Numbered from the stretch's first letter, positions 1 through 7,093 are shown. The stretch is DNA of 9,777 nucleotides from Hyphomicrobiales bacterium (GCA_025362535.1 JANYGE010000074.1:1-9777), one strand, 5' to 3'. Made by a program: numbers and translations. Notes: generated by a model not told the origin, from the sequence alone.

Positions 1-681
1 GACTTGCTCGCGCAGATAGCCTGCGAAAATAAATGTGGTCGCCGTTAAAATGGCAACTGTTGCATAGGCCACAGCAGGGGCCTGGAACGTGAAGAATTGC
101 AGCGCCAGAGTTGGCGCATCAGCAAAGTAAAATATCCAAGCGCCCCCCGTGACAACCGCAATGAGCAACCACAAAACATTTTTAATAAAGCGCTTCCAGA
201 GTTTGCCTGCGCTCCATTTTGCGGCATCAAGCTTAATGCGGGCATTGCGGTCGCCCTCTATAAAGCGCTCGACCACCAGGAAAAGATCAGTCCAAACCGT
301 TTGTGGACAAGTGTAGCCGCACCAGGCCCGGCCGACCGTGGAGGTGATGAGAAACAGCCCGATGCCCGACATAATAAGCAGGCCTGCCACATAATAAAAT
401 TCCTGCGGCCAGATTTCGATGAAGAAAAAATAAAACCGCCGGTGCGCAAGATCAACCAGCACCGCTTGGTCGGGCGCATAGGCCCCACGATCCCAGCGCA
501 ACCAGGGTGTTATATAATAGATGCCAAGTGTCACCAACATCACAATCCATTTCAGATTGCGAAAGTAACCTTGCCCGCGCTTGGGATGGATTTTTATGCG
601 CGCAGCATAGAGCGAACGCCGCGCCGCACTATTATGCGGAACGGCGTCGATGGTTTCAACAGTGTTGATAATCTCTGTCAT
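1..681 (-). CDS. ccoG: CcoG/FixG (RdxA) cbb3 oxidase maturation iron-sulfur membrane protein, N-terminal part
   Basis: This is a partial gene. The ATG is at 681-679 and 227 codons stay open to the left edge, against roughly 480-520 residues for the family, so the C-terminal half lies outside the window. CcoG is a membrane polyferredoxin needed for cbb3 oxidase assembly, with a reported role in copper reduction for the oxidase. Hydrophobic segments lie at about residues 43-60, 87-115, 168-186 and 202-222. The family signature GRAWCGYTCPQTVW is present, with Cys121 and Cys125. The last visible residues, GYLREQV, match the stretch just before the next conserved Cys motif of the family. The start is one base after the ccoP stop, so translation is probably coupled. 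The family call is very secure; the details of its chemistry are known only from homologues. Confidence 0.95.
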   Translation of the reverse strand, partial: MTEIINTVETIDAVPHNSAARRSLYAARIKIHPKRGQGYFRNLKWIVMLVTLGIYYITPWLRWDRGAYAPDQAVLVDLAHRRFYFFFIEIWPQEFYYVAGLLIMSGIGLFLITSTVGRAWCGYTCPQTVWTDLFLVVERFIEGDRNARIKLDAAKWSAGKLWKRFIKNVLWLLIAVVTGGAWIFYFADAPTLALQFFTFQAPAVAYATVAILTATTFIFAGYLREQV

Positions 682-682
682 G

Positions 683-1564
683 CTATTGCGCAGGCATCTC
701 TCCCCCACCTAACTCATGCACAAAAATCGTAAGTTGCTTGATCGTGGCTTCGTCCAGTCTTGCGCCCCAAGCGGGCATCACACCTTGGCGTGGTCTTTTA
801 ATTTGCGCAACAATACTTGCTTTATCAGTAACGTAAAGTGAGATTGCATCGGTCAGGCGGGGTGCGCCAAACTCGCGGTTGCCTTGCCCCGTGTCGCCAT
901 GGCAGGCCGCACAATTATCTTTGAAAACTTCGGCCCCACGCAGAGCTGCGGCATCATCATTTTTTTGACCTGAAATTTTCAGAACATATTCGGCCGCGTC
1001 ATCAATTTGCTCAGGTTTCAAAATGCCGTCCGCGCCGAAAGATGGCATGAGGGATTGCCGCGTGTCACTGTCTGACGTGTAACGAATACCGTGCTGCAAT
1101 GTAGTGTGAATCTGGTCAAGCGTTCCACCCCACAACCAATCATCATCATTGAGATTGGGATAGCCTTTGCCACCCGCAGCCCCAGAGCCATGGCACTGAA
1201 TGCAATTGAGGCTGAAAGCCGCTTTGCCACCCGCCACAGCAAATTGCAGAAGTTTAGGGTCTTTGCGAATATCTTCTAACGAGAGGCTTTTGATGCTCTC
1301 CAGTTGAGCTGCCTGCGCTAAACGCGCATCTGCAACTTCCTGCTGGAGTGCACCGCGACTCGTATAGCCAAGCAAGCCAGGCGTGGCCCCGTGGATCAGC
1401 GGTATTGCTGGATAAGCAATCACATAGCCTACTGCGAAAATAACACAGGCTGCATAGGTCCATAACCACCAGCGCGGCATGGGCGTATCGAGTTCTCTGA
1501 TCCCATCCCATTCATGCCCCGTGGTTTCGGTGCCGGTCACATCATCTAGTTCACGTTTGGCCAT
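683..1564 (-). CDS. ccoP: CcoP/FixP, dihaem c-type cytochrome subunit of cbb3 oxidase
   Basis: Membrane-anchored dihaem cytochrome c subunit that passes electrons from soluble donors towards CcoO and CcoN in the cbb3 oxidase. Numbered from the ATG at 1564 (293 aa), it has the FixP N-terminal signature TGTETTGHEWDGI at about residues 9-21 and one membrane span at about 33-55. Two periplasmic haem c sites follow: CIQCH at 121-125 and CAACH at 218-222. Likely distal Met ligands are M173 (LMPSF) and M263 (VMPAW). An in-frame TTG at 1573, overlapping the ccoQ stop, would add three residues. The ATG is preferred because it is preceded by AAAAGG at a suitable distance and gives the usual family N-terminus. 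It lies downstream of ccoQ and one base before ccoG, within one operon. Confidence 0.96.
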   Translation of the reverse strand: MAKRELDDVTGTETTGHEWDGIRELDTPMPRWWLWTYAACVIFAVGYVIAYPAIPLIHGATPGLLGYTSRGALQQEVADARLAQAAQLESIKSLSLEDIRKDPKLLQFAVAGGKAAFSLNCIQCHGSGAAGGKGYPNLNDDDWLWGGTLDQIHTTLQHGIRYTSDSDTRQSLMPSFGADGILKPEQIDDAAEYVLKISGQKNDDAAALRGAEVFKDNCAACHGDTGQGNREFGAPRLTDAISLYVTDKASIVAQIKRPRQGVMPAWGARLDEATIKQLTIFVHELGGGEMPAQ

Positions 1565-1569
1565 GTTGC

Positions 1570-1731
1570 TCAAACCTTTTCGTCATCTTGAAGGGGAATG
1601 CGAGATACTTGATCATATTGGCTTTGTGATCCTTTGCGGAACACAAACACCAGCATGGCAAGGAAGAACACGCTAAAACCAAGAAGCATCCAGCTATCGG
1701 CAAAGTGACGTAACGCCTCATAAGTTGTCAT
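1570..1731 (-). CDS. ccoQ: CcoQ/FixQ, small single-span subunit of cbb3 oxidase
   Basis: A 53-residue gene running from the ATG at 1731 to the TGA at 1572-1570. It has the CcoQ pattern: a short N-terminus (MTTYEALRHFADSW), one hydrophobic span at about residues 15-31 (MLLGFSVFFLAMLVFVF), then a charged tail of about 20 residues with RKG just after the membrane. In related bacteria CcoQ stabilises or modulates the assembled oxidase; it carries no cofactor. The start lies 5 bases after the ccoO stop, and the stop overlaps an alternative TTG start of ccoP, consistent with tight translational coupling. The Shine-Dalgarno is weak (GGTG). The call rests on position between ccoO and ccoP as well as on the sequence, because proteins this short share little identity. 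Confidence 0.93.
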   Translation of the reverse strand: MTTYEALRHFADSWMLLGFSVFFLAMLVFVFRKGSQSQYDQVSRIPLQDDEKV

Positions 1732-1736
1732 GTGGT

Positions 1737-2462
1737 TCACCGTGATTCTGCTTCGGCTTTGAAGGTTGAGAAATCTACAAGGGTTCCCAACATCTGCAAG
1801 TAAGCCACAAGTGCATCCATTTCAGTCAACTTGTCGGGCTGCCCGTCAAAGTCCCGAATCTGGGCCTTTGGATAACGCTTGAGCAGGTCCTCAGCACCAT
1901 CGCCACTATCGGTGGCTTGTGCAGCCAAGTCGATTTTAGCATTGGCGATCATATCATCCGTATACGGAACACCCACTCTTCGGTTAGCGATCAAATGCTC
2001 ATCCATATATCGTGTATCGACATCGGTTTGGCTCAAGAATGAATAGCCCGGCATAACCGATTCAGGCACAACCGAGCGCGGATTGGTGAGATGTTCACGG
2101 TGCCAATCATCAGAATATTTATTGCCGACGCGTGCCAGATCTGGCCCGGTGCGCTTTGAGCCCCATTGGAATGGATGATCAAACATCGATTCAGCTGCCA
2201 AGCTATAATGGCCATAGCGTTCGGTTTCATCGCGGAACGGGCGGATCATTTGGCTGTGGCAGACATAACAGCCTTCACGCACATAGATATTGCGGCCCAC
2301 CAATTCGAGTGGCGTATAGGGCCGCATGCCTTCAACTTTTTCAATGGTGTTTTGCAGATAAAACAGCGGCACGACTTCAACAATGCCGCCAACCGCGACG
2401 GTGAGGAGGCCCAACACCAGCAGCAGGGTAGCGTTGCGTTCAATGGTTGAATGATTAAACAT
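1737..2462 (-). CDS. ccoO: CcoO/FixO, monohaem c-type cytochrome subunit of cbb3 oxidase
   Basis: This 241-residue protein is the monohaem cytochrome c subunit, which hands electrons to CcoN. It has an N-terminal membrane anchor at about residues 12-36. The haem site [12 protein letters not shown] lies at about 65-76, with CXXCH at 65-69, followed by RYGHYS and GPDLARVG, both typical of FixO. The likely axial Met is M137 in the motif [13 protein letters not shown]. The length is normal for the family. The ATG at 2462 is preceded by GAGGGAAG at a good distance. It begins 13 bases after the ccoN stop, and ccoQ starts 5 bases after its own stop, so it belongs to the ccoNOQP transcript. Confidence 0.97.
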   Translation of the reverse strand: MFNHSTIERNATLLLVLGLLTVAVGGIVEVVPLFYLQNTIEKVEGMRPYTPLELVGRNIYVREGCYVCHSQMIRPFRDETERYGHYSLAAESMFDHPFQWGSKRTGPDLARVGNKYSDDWHREHLTNPRSVVPESVMPGYSFLSQTDVDTRYMDEHLIANRRVGVPYTDDMIANAKIDLAAQATDSGDGAEDLLKRYPKAQIRDFDGQPDKLTEMDALVAYLQMLGTLVDFSTFKAEAESR

Positions 2463-2475
2463 TATCTTCCCTCAA

Positions 2476-4095
2476 TCAGACTGCAAGTGCTGGCGAATTG
2501 GCGCGGGCCATGCTGGTTTTAGGTCCGCTAATGGTGCGAATGAGATTATAGACCATGATCAGCGCGCCAAGCAGGAACAGCAATCCACCCAGCATGCGAA
2601 TGATATAATAGGGATGCATGGCGGCCACCGACTCGGCGAATGAGTAAACCAGGAAGCCTTGGCTATCATATTCGCGCCACATCAAGCCCTGCATGATGCC
2701 GGAAACCCACATCGAGGAGGCGTAGAGAACAATGCCCAGAGTGGCCAACCAGAAATGCCAGCTCACCAGCCGCATGCTGTAAAGCCCTGACTTATGCCAA
2801 AGCTTTGGCACCAAATCATAGACCGCAGCAAAGCTGATCATGCCTACCCAGCCAAGCGCGCTGGAATGCACATGGCCAATGGTCCAATCAGTGTAATGGC
2901 TGAGCGAATTCACTGATTTGATCGACATGACTGGGCCTTCGAAAGTGGCCATGCCATAGAAGGCGACAGACATCACCATCATGCGCAACACCGGATCTGT
3001 GCGCAGCTTGTCCCAAGCGCCAGACAGGGTCATCAATCCGTTGATCATGCCGCCCCATGAGGGCATCCACAGCATCACCGAGAACACCATGCCCAAGGTT
3101 TGCGCCCAATCGGGAAGGGCTGTGTAATGCAAGTGATGCGGGCCAGCCCAGATATAGAGAAATATGATCGACCAGAAATGCACGATCGAAAGCCGATAAG
3201 AATAAACCGGACGGCCTGCACGCTTTGGCACGAAATAATACATCATGCCGAGGAAACCTGCGGTGAGGAAGAAGCCAACCGCATTATGGCCATACCACCA
3301 CTGGATCAACGCATCTTGCACGCCCGAGAACAGCGAGTAACTTTTTGAACCCAAGAATGAAACGGGCACCGAGAGATTGTTAACAATATGCAACATCGCA
3401 ATGGTGAAGATAAAAGCGAGATAGAACCAGTTTGCCACATAGATATGGGGTTCTTTGCGCTTCAACAGCGTTCCAAAAAACACCAGGAAATAGGCAACCC
3501 AGACTATGGTGAGCCAAAGATCAACATACCATTCTGGTTCAGCATATTCACGCGACTCAGTGATCCCCAAGAGATAACCAGTTGCCGCAAGAACGATAAA
3601 AATCTGGTAACCCCAGAACACAAACCAGGCCAAATTTCCAAGCGCCAGACGTGTGCGGCAGGTGCGCTGCACCACATAAAAACTGGTCGCGATAAGAGCG
3701 TTACCACCAAAGGCAAAAACCACAGCCGAAGTGTGCAAGGGCCGCAGGCGGCCAAATGACGTCCACGGCAAATCAAAATTGAGTATGGGCCAAGCGAGTT
3801 GCGAAGCGATCACCACGCCGAGAAGAAAGCCAGCAACCCCCCAGAAGACCGTGGCGATAAGGCCCGCCTGAATCACGCTATCGAGATAGGTGTCTTCAGT
3901 CGCTTGGAGTGGTACTCCCGCTGCCGCAAATGAAAAACTTCGCGCGTAATAAATGAAAAAGCCAAAAGCAATTACCGCAATCATGCTCGCATGAATCATA
4001 TAGCCCGTATCATGGCCAAATCCTGCGAGTAAAATAGCGATTAAGACGATACTACCCAGCGAAACCAATTTCGCAAGCAATGCATACCCGTTCAT
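2476..4095 (-). CDS. ccoN: CcoN/FixN, catalytic subunit I of cbb3-type cytochrome c oxidase
   Basis: Catalytic subunit of the high-affinity oxidase that reduces O2 to water and pumps protons in the inner membrane. It has 539 residues counted from the ATG at 4095 and about twelve hydrophobic spans. Expected ligands are visible: H121 (RLRPLHTSA) and H410 for the low-spin haem b; H408 ([12 protein letters not shown]) for haem b3; and H270 ([10 protein letters not shown]), H320 and H321 ([12 protein letters not shown]) for CuB. Y314 in [10 protein letters not shown] is the candidate cross-linked Tyr of the C-family. E386 (ATFEGP) fits the conserved Glu near haem b3. The frame is open upstream to 4167, but that extension would cover an FNR/FixK box and ignores a strong ribosome site, so 4095 is chosen. 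It is the first gene of the ccoNOQP-ccoG operon. Confidence 0.97.
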   Translation of the reverse strand: MNGYALLAKLVSLGSIVLIAILLAGFGHDTGYMIHASMIAVIAFGFFIYYARSFSFAAAGVPLQATEDTYLDSVIQAGLIATVFWGVAGFLLGVVIASQLAWPILNFDLPWTSFGRLRPLHTSAVVFAFGGNALIATSFYVVQRTCRTRLALGNLAWFVFWGYQIFIVLAATGYLLGITESREYAEPEWYVDLWLTIVWVAYFLVFFGTLLKRKEPHIYVANWFYLAFIFTIAMLHIVNNLSVPVSFLGSKSYSLFSGVQDALIQWWYGHNAVGFFLTAGFLGMMYYFVPKRAGRPVYSYRLSIVHFWSIIFLYIWAGPHHLHYTALPDWAQTLGMVFSVMLWMPSWGGMINGLMTLSGAWDKLRTDPVLRMMVMSVAFYGMATFEGPVMSIKSVNSLSHYTDWTIGHVHSSALGWVGMISFAAVYDLVPKLWHKSGLYSMRLVSWHFWLATLGIVLYASSMWVSGIMQGLMWREYDSQGFLVYSFAESVAAMHPYYIIRMLGGLLFLLGALIMVYNLIRTISGPKTSMARANSPALAV

Positions 4096-4098
4096 GCG

Positions 4099-4110
4099 TC
4101 CCCTACCCTC
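4099..4110 (-). promoter_or_regulatory. Shine-Dalgarno region that fixes the ccoN start
   Basis: Read on the minus strand, GAGGGTAGGGGA ends three bases before the ATG at 4095. The GAGGG part is about 10 bases away and AGGGGA is closer. It supports the shorter ccoN product over the 24-residue N-terminal extension that the open frame allows. Confidence 0.7.
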
Positions 4111-4150
4111 ACATTTAATGCCCAAGAATTGAATGTTCTGCGTAAACTCT

Positions 4151-4170
4151 GCATTGATCCAGATCAATGC
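4151..4170. promoter_or_regulatory. FNR/FixK box in a perfect 20-bp palindrome, shared by divergent ccoN and globin genes
   Basis: The sequence GCATTGATCCAGATCAATGC has perfect 9-base arms around a two-base centre. Its core TTGATCCAGATCAA (4154-4167) matches the FNR/FixK/Anr consensus TTGAT-N4-ATCAA at all ten defined positions. The centre at 4160.5 is about 65 bases from the ccoN start (minus) and 67 from the truncated haemoglobin start (plus). A GATAAT hexamer at 4187-4192 is a candidate -10 for the globin gene. TTCAAT, read on the minus strand at 4133-4128, is a weaker candidate for ccoN. Both lie about 30 bases from the box centre, close to activator-overlapping class II spacing. Activation of both genes under low O2 is inferred from the site. 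Confidence 0.88.
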
Positions 4171-4227
4171 CGTAAAATTACCTAACGATAATTTGGAACT
4201 GAGACCAACAGTCAGGATTTATCGGGA

Positions 4228-4626
4228 ATGCCACAACCAAATAACACTTCACCTTATCAATTGCTGGGTGGTGAATTGGGTGTCCAAAATCTGGTGAAGG
4301 CGTTTTATGATCTGGTTGAGTGCGACCCAGTTGGGAAACCCTTATTGGTGATGCATAATCGGGGCCACGGCATTGCCCATGCCCGTGAGGCGCAGTTTGA
4401 ATTTCTCTCAGGATTTCTAGGTGGACCACAGCTTTACTTCGAGCATCATCGCAATTCCAATGTGAGGACGATCCATGCCCATCTCGAAATTGGAACCTTG
4501 GAGCGCGATGCTTGGCTCGCCTGCATGAATAAAGCACTTCGACAAATCGAGGCAGAACCGCAAACAGAATTCCTGTTGATGAAGCATTTTTCGCGCATCG
4601 CCGAAGCCCTGCGCACGCAGCAATAG
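4228..4626 (+). CDS. Group II truncated haemoglobin
   Basis: A 132-residue globin of the truncated 2-on-2 type, group II (TrHbO/YjbI-like). Features visible are LLGGELGVQNLVKAFYDLVE, with Y27 as the likely B10 Tyr, then GGPQLYFEHH, then RTIHAHLEIG, where H83 aligns with the proximal F8 His. RDAWLACMNKAL follows, with W96 as the group II G8 Trp. The usual Trp before GGP is replaced in FLSGFLGGP, a mild deviation. Such globins bind O2 and may handle NO, peroxide or oxygen supply; the role here is unknown. The ATG at 4228 has AGGA about ten bases upstream. The gene is divergent from ccoN and shares its FNR/FixK box, suggesting expression at low oxygen alongside the oxidase. Confidence 0.9.
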   Translation: MPQPNNTSPYQLLGGELGVQNLVKAFYDLVECDPVGKPLLVMHNRGHGIAHAREAQFEFLSGFLGGPQLYFEHHRNSNVRTIHAHLEIGTLERDAWLACMNKALRQIEAEPQTEFLLMKHFSRIAEALRTQQ

Positions 4627-4641
4627 CAAAAGCGAGTCATC

Positions 4642-4655
4642 TTGATCCACGTCAA
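4642..4655. promoter_or_regulatory. FixK/FNR-type box upstream of the cupredoxin gene
   Basis: TTGATCCACGTCAA fits TTGA-N6-TCAA exactly and differs by one base from TTGAT-N4-ATCAA. Its centre is about 72 bases before the cupredoxin ATG at 4721. It sits just after the globin stop in a 94-base gap, so it probably gives the cupredoxin-hemN pair its own oxygen-responsive promoter. No convincing -10 hexamer could be picked at the expected distance. The asymmetric right half-site suggests FixK or DNR rather than strict FNR, but the sequence cannot decide this. Confidence 0.72.
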
Positions 4656-4720
4656 AGCGGCAACCCTATGCCAAGCCTAGGTGTTATGGCGACAGTGTTT
4701 AATGTCTTGAGGAGTTTCAA

Positions 4721-5212
4721 ATGTCCAAATCAAATTTATCCGCATGTCTTATCGCTGCGTCACTGGCCATGATGGTGGCAGTTCCGGCGCGCGCAGATTC
4801 TACCATTAAGGTTTCGCTTTGGGATAAGGGCGGCATGATGGACATGAGCAAATCCATGATGATGGGCATGGGCATGCATGCCAATATGAAAATGGCCATC
4901 ATGGGTGTTGATGTTGATCAGAAGAGTGTGGCTGCCGGCAAAGTTAGGTTTGAAGTCACTAATAATTCCAAAGAAACCATCCATGAAATGCTGGTCGCAC
5001 CGATTGCTGATGAGAATGTGGTGCTGCCGTTCATCGCCAACGAAAATCGGGTGGATGAAGAAGCCGCCCATGATTTGGGCGAAGTGTCTGAACTTGATCC
5101 CACTAAATCAGGCTCGCTTACTCTCGATCTCAAACCCGGCAATTATATTCTCTATTGCAACGTGCCAGGTCATTTCATGGCTGGCATGTGGACAGTTTTG
5201 AACGTGAAATAA
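4721..5212 (+). CDS. Periplasmic blue-copper (cupredoxin) protein with Met-rich segment
   Basis: This 163-residue exported protein has a signal peptide at about residues 1-25, ending VPARA before Asp26. Residues 39-61 form a methionine-rich stretch with 11 Met and one His in 23 residues. The cupredoxin fold follows at about 62-163. Type 1 copper ligands are visible: H88 (TIHEM), then C146, H151 and M156 in CNVPGHFMAGM. It resembles plastocyanin/azurin-like proteins and probably carries single electrons, perhaps to the cbb3 oxidase, or handles periplasmic copper. The Met-rich part could bind Cu(I). The ATG at 4721 has GAGGAG (4709-4714) six bases upstream. hemN starts 5 bases after its stop, and a FixK-type box lies upstream. 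The cupredoxin call is firm; the partner is inferred. Confidence 0.9.
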   Translation: MSKSNLSACLIAASLAMMVAVPARADSTIKVSLWDKGGMMDMSKSMMMGMGMHANMKMAIMGVDVDQKSVAAGKVRFEVTNNSKETIHEMLVAPIADENVVLPFIANENRVDEEAAHDLGEVSELDPTKSGSLTLDLKPGNYILYCNVPGHFMAGMWTVLNVK

Positions 5213-5217
5213 AATAT

Positions 5218-6570
5218 ATGGATCAAAACCTTATTCCCTTCGCCTTACAAGACGTGCCGCGCTACACCAGCTATCCAACTGCCGCTCAGTTTCAAGATGG
5301 GTTTTCTGGAGAGCTTGCTGATCAGTGGTTGGTGGATTTGCCAGCGCAGGCCAGCTTGTCGGTCTATGTGCATATCCCGTTTTGCCAGCAGCTGTGCTGG
5401 TATTGCGGCTGTCACACGTCAGTTCCCAATTCTTATGAGCGCGCTACATCCTATGTTGAAAGTCTCAAGCGCGACATCATCCGCAGCGGCGCGTTGAGCG
5501 GGGCTGGAAAAGGTCAGGTTAAGCATCTGCATTTTGGCGGTGGCACTCCAACTTATTTGGAGAGCCGCGATATCGCGTGCGTCTTAACCTCTATCCGCGA
5601 TCATTTCGGTTTGGCGCAAGATGCTGAAGTAGCCTTAGAGTCAGACCCGCGCGGGATCACGCGTGAACGCGCCTTCGAACTTGCGGGGCTCGGGTTCACG
5701 CGGATCAGTTTTGGCGTGCAGGATTTTGCTATTCCGGTGCAGATGAAAATTAACCGCCTGCAACCTTATGGGCTTGTCGCCCATGCAACTGCACTGTTGC
5801 GTGAAGCAGGCTTTGACTCTATCAACTTTGATCTCATGTATGGCTTGCCAGCGCAAACCGTCGCCAGTGTTCGAAAAACCGCACAACAGACAGCCGAGCT
5901 TCGCCCCAACCGCATTTCGGTTTTTGGCTATGCCCATGTGCCATGGTTCAAAAAACATCAACGCATGATTTCTGATGCCGATCTTCCCGGCGTTTCTGAG
6001 CGTTATGAACAGGCCACGATCATTGAACAGGAGCTTGTCGCAGCGGGCTATGTGGCCATTGGACTTGACCATTTTGCCCTGCCCGATGATGCTTTGGCCA
6101 AAGCCCAATCCATTGGAAAACTGCGGCGCAATTTTCAAGGCTATACCACCGATACGGCCGATGCGCTCATCGCCTTTGGGGCCTCAGCCATTTCAGAATT
6201 TCCGCAGGGTTTTGCCCAAGCGGCGCGCGATACGTTGACATGGTCGGAAGCTATCGCCCTGCAAAAATCTCCCATTACGCGAGGTCTGATCAGCACCGCC
6301 GAAGACAAAATGCGCGCACGCATTATCGAGAAAATCATGTGCGATTTTTCTGTGGATTATGCTGCGCTTGCCAAACAGCATGGCTTTGATAGCGAGGTAC
6401 TTGCGGAAAGCCTGCTGCGTCTGCAACCCGCACTTAGTGCTGGCTTGGCCTCTCTTGAAAAATCGGTTTTGCATGTTCCATCCGAACATCGCTTGTTCCT
6501 GCGCAGCGTGGCCTCAGCTTTCGACGTTTATTACACAGGTGTAAAAAACAAACACGCCAAGGCGGTTTAG
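5218..6570 (+). CDS. hemN: HemN, oxygen-independent coproporphyrinogen III oxidase (radical SAM)
   Basis: Converts coproporphyrinogen III to protoporphyrinogen IX without O2 in the cytoplasm, giving haem for the cytochromes encoded nearby. It has 450 residues, close to the 457 of the E. coli enzyme. The N-terminus has the HemN pattern VPRYTSYPTA. The radical-SAM cluster motif CQQLCWYCGC gives C56, C60 and C63 for the [4Fe-4S] cluster, with the extra HemN cysteine C65. HFGGGTPT at about 105-112 is the SAM-binding glycine motif. INFDLMYGLPAQT and ISVFGYAHVPWF are typical of true HemN and argue against the haem chaperone HemW. The ATG at 5218 is chosen over an in-frame ATG at 5155, which lies inside the cupredoxin gene and adds a non-family N-terminus. 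With no clear Shine-Dalgarno, translation may be coupled to the upstream gene. Confidence 0.96.
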   Translation: MDQNLIPFALQDVPRYTSYPTAAQFQDGFSGELADQWLVDLPAQASLSVYVHIPFCQQLCWYCGCHTSVPNSYERATSYVESLKRDIIRSGALSGAGKGQVKHLHFGGGTPTYLESRDIACVLTSIRDHFGLAQDAEVALESDPRGITRERAFELAGLGFTRISFGVQDFAIPVQMKINRLQPYGLVAHATALLREAGFDSINFDLMYGLPAQTVASVRKTAQQTAELRPNRISVFGYAHVPWFKKHQRMISDADLPGVSERYEQATIIEQELVAAGYVAIGLDHFALPDDALAKAQSIGKLRRNFQGYTTDTADALIAFGASAISEFPQGFAQAARDTLTWSEAIALQKSPITRGLISTAEDKMRARIIEKIMCDFSVDYAALAKQHGFDSEVLAESLLRLQPALSAGLASLEKSVLHVPSEHRLFLRSVASAFDVYYTGVKNKHAKAV

Positions 6571-6592
6571 CCACAACAAAAGTCGGTTAATC

Positions 6593-6997
6593 TCACATTT
6601 TGCTTTTGAGATAGGCAATGAGATCAGCGCGTTGGGCTTCTTCTTTTATTCCAGCAAATCCCATCTTGGTTTTTGGAACAATGGTTTTTGGCGCTTCGAG
6701 ATAGGTATTGAGGGCCGCCTCATCCCAAACAGCTCCTGTCGCCGCATATTCTTTCATGCCATCCGAATAGCTATAGCCATCCGCTATCGCAACTTTGCGC
6801 CCAACAACGCCAAACAGATAAGGCCCAACCTTATTGGTTTTATCCGTTGCCGAATGGCAAGCGGCACATTTTTTAAAGACCAGCTCACCCTTGACACTAT
6901 CGCCATCAGCACGGGCCGCTCCGCTCATCAGGCCCGTGACAAGGCCCAAAATAGCGGCAAAGCCCAAGAGTTTAACGTTGCTGATTAAATTTTTCAT
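6593..6997 (-). CDS. Small periplasmic class I cytochrome c (c2/c-550 type)
   Basis: A 134-residue secreted monohaem cytochrome. The signal peptide runs from MKNLISN to AARA at about residues 1-30, leaving a mature protein of about 104 residues. The haem site is CAACH at 44-48 (VFKKCAACHSA), followed by KVGPYLFGVVGRK, the usual class I motif. The distal ligand is M112 in PKTKMGFAG, and the C-terminal helix is RADLIAYLKS. It probably shuttles electrons between the bc1 complex and the cbb3 oxidase. In-frame ATGs at 7021 and 7012 would give longer products, but 6997 has AAGGA seven bases upstream and a clean signal peptide. It is convergent with hemN, 22 bases apart, and is preceded by its own FNR/FixK box. 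Donor function is inferred. Confidence 0.92.
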   Translation of the reverse strand: MKNLISNVKLLGFAAILGLVTGLMSGAARADGDSVKGELVFKKCAACHSATDKTNKVGPYLFGVVGRKVAIADGYSYSDGMKEYAATGAVWDEAALNTYLEAPKTIVPKTKMGFAGIKEEAQRADLIAYLKSKM

Positions 6998-7004
6998 TGC
7001 CTGA

Positions 7005-7010
7005 TCCTTC
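7005..7010 (-). promoter_or_regulatory. Shine-Dalgarno that fixes the cytochrome c start
   Basis: Read on the minus strand, GAAGGA lies seven bases before the ATG at 6997. The two upstream in-frame ATGs (7021 and 7012) lack a comparable site, and starting there would put extra polar residues in front of the signal peptide. Confidence 0.65.
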
Positions 7011-7051
7011 ATCGTTTGCATGTTTTATGAACATGATGATGCATCACGTCT

Positions 7052-7065
7052 TTGATCTGGATCAA
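7052..7065. promoter_or_regulatory. FNR/FixK box upstream of the cytochrome c gene
   Basis: TTGATCTGGATCAA matches TTGAT-N4-ATCAA at all ten positions and is a perfect 6-2-6 palindrome. Its centre, 7058.5, is about 61 bases before the cytochrome ATG at 6997. On the minus strand, CATAAA at 7029-7024 is a 4/6 match to a -10 hexamer centred 32 bases from the box centre, exactly class II spacing. That supports activation of the leftward cytochrome gene. The rightward phn remnant starts about 88 bases away, so a divergent effect cannot be excluded. Confidence 0.85.
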
Positions 7066-7093
7066 GTTCTATCTTTGGCGCATGAGCCTGATC

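Noticed and set aside
97..732. Plus-strand open frame of 211 codons
   Set aside because: It lies antisense to ccoG and the end of ccoP, both of which carry clear family motifs. Its translation shows no recognisable domain.
4096..4167. A 24-residue N-terminal extension of CcoN
   Set aside because: The frame is open, but it would run through the FNR/FixK palindrome. A strong ribosome site sits directly before the ATG at 4095, and the extension has no CcoN-like character.
4178..4537. Minus-strand open frame of 119 codons opposite the globin
   Set aside because: The globin on the plus strand has conserved ligand residues; this frame has none and would overlap the divergent promoter.
4832..4905. 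Short ATG-rich repeats as a simple-sequence or CRISPR-like array
   Set aside because: The repetition comes from methionine codons in a real gene; units and spacers are irregular.
4760..5071. Minus-strand His-rich open frame opposite the cupredoxin
   Set aside because: The histidines are just ATG codons of the Met-rich segment read as CAT on the other strand. There is no ribosome site and no family match.
5155..5217. Upstream start for hemN adding 21 residues
   Set aside because: It overlaps the end of the cupredoxin gene in another frame, and the added residues are absent from HemN proteins.
5641..6138. Minus-strand open frame of 165 codons inside hemN
   Set aside because: A shadow of hemN: antisense to a conserved enzyme, with no motif of its own.
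6541..6600. Rho-independent terminator between convergent hemN and cytochrome c
   Set aside because: Only three- to four-base GC pairings with no adjoining T run were found; the 22-base gap is too short for a convincing hairpin.
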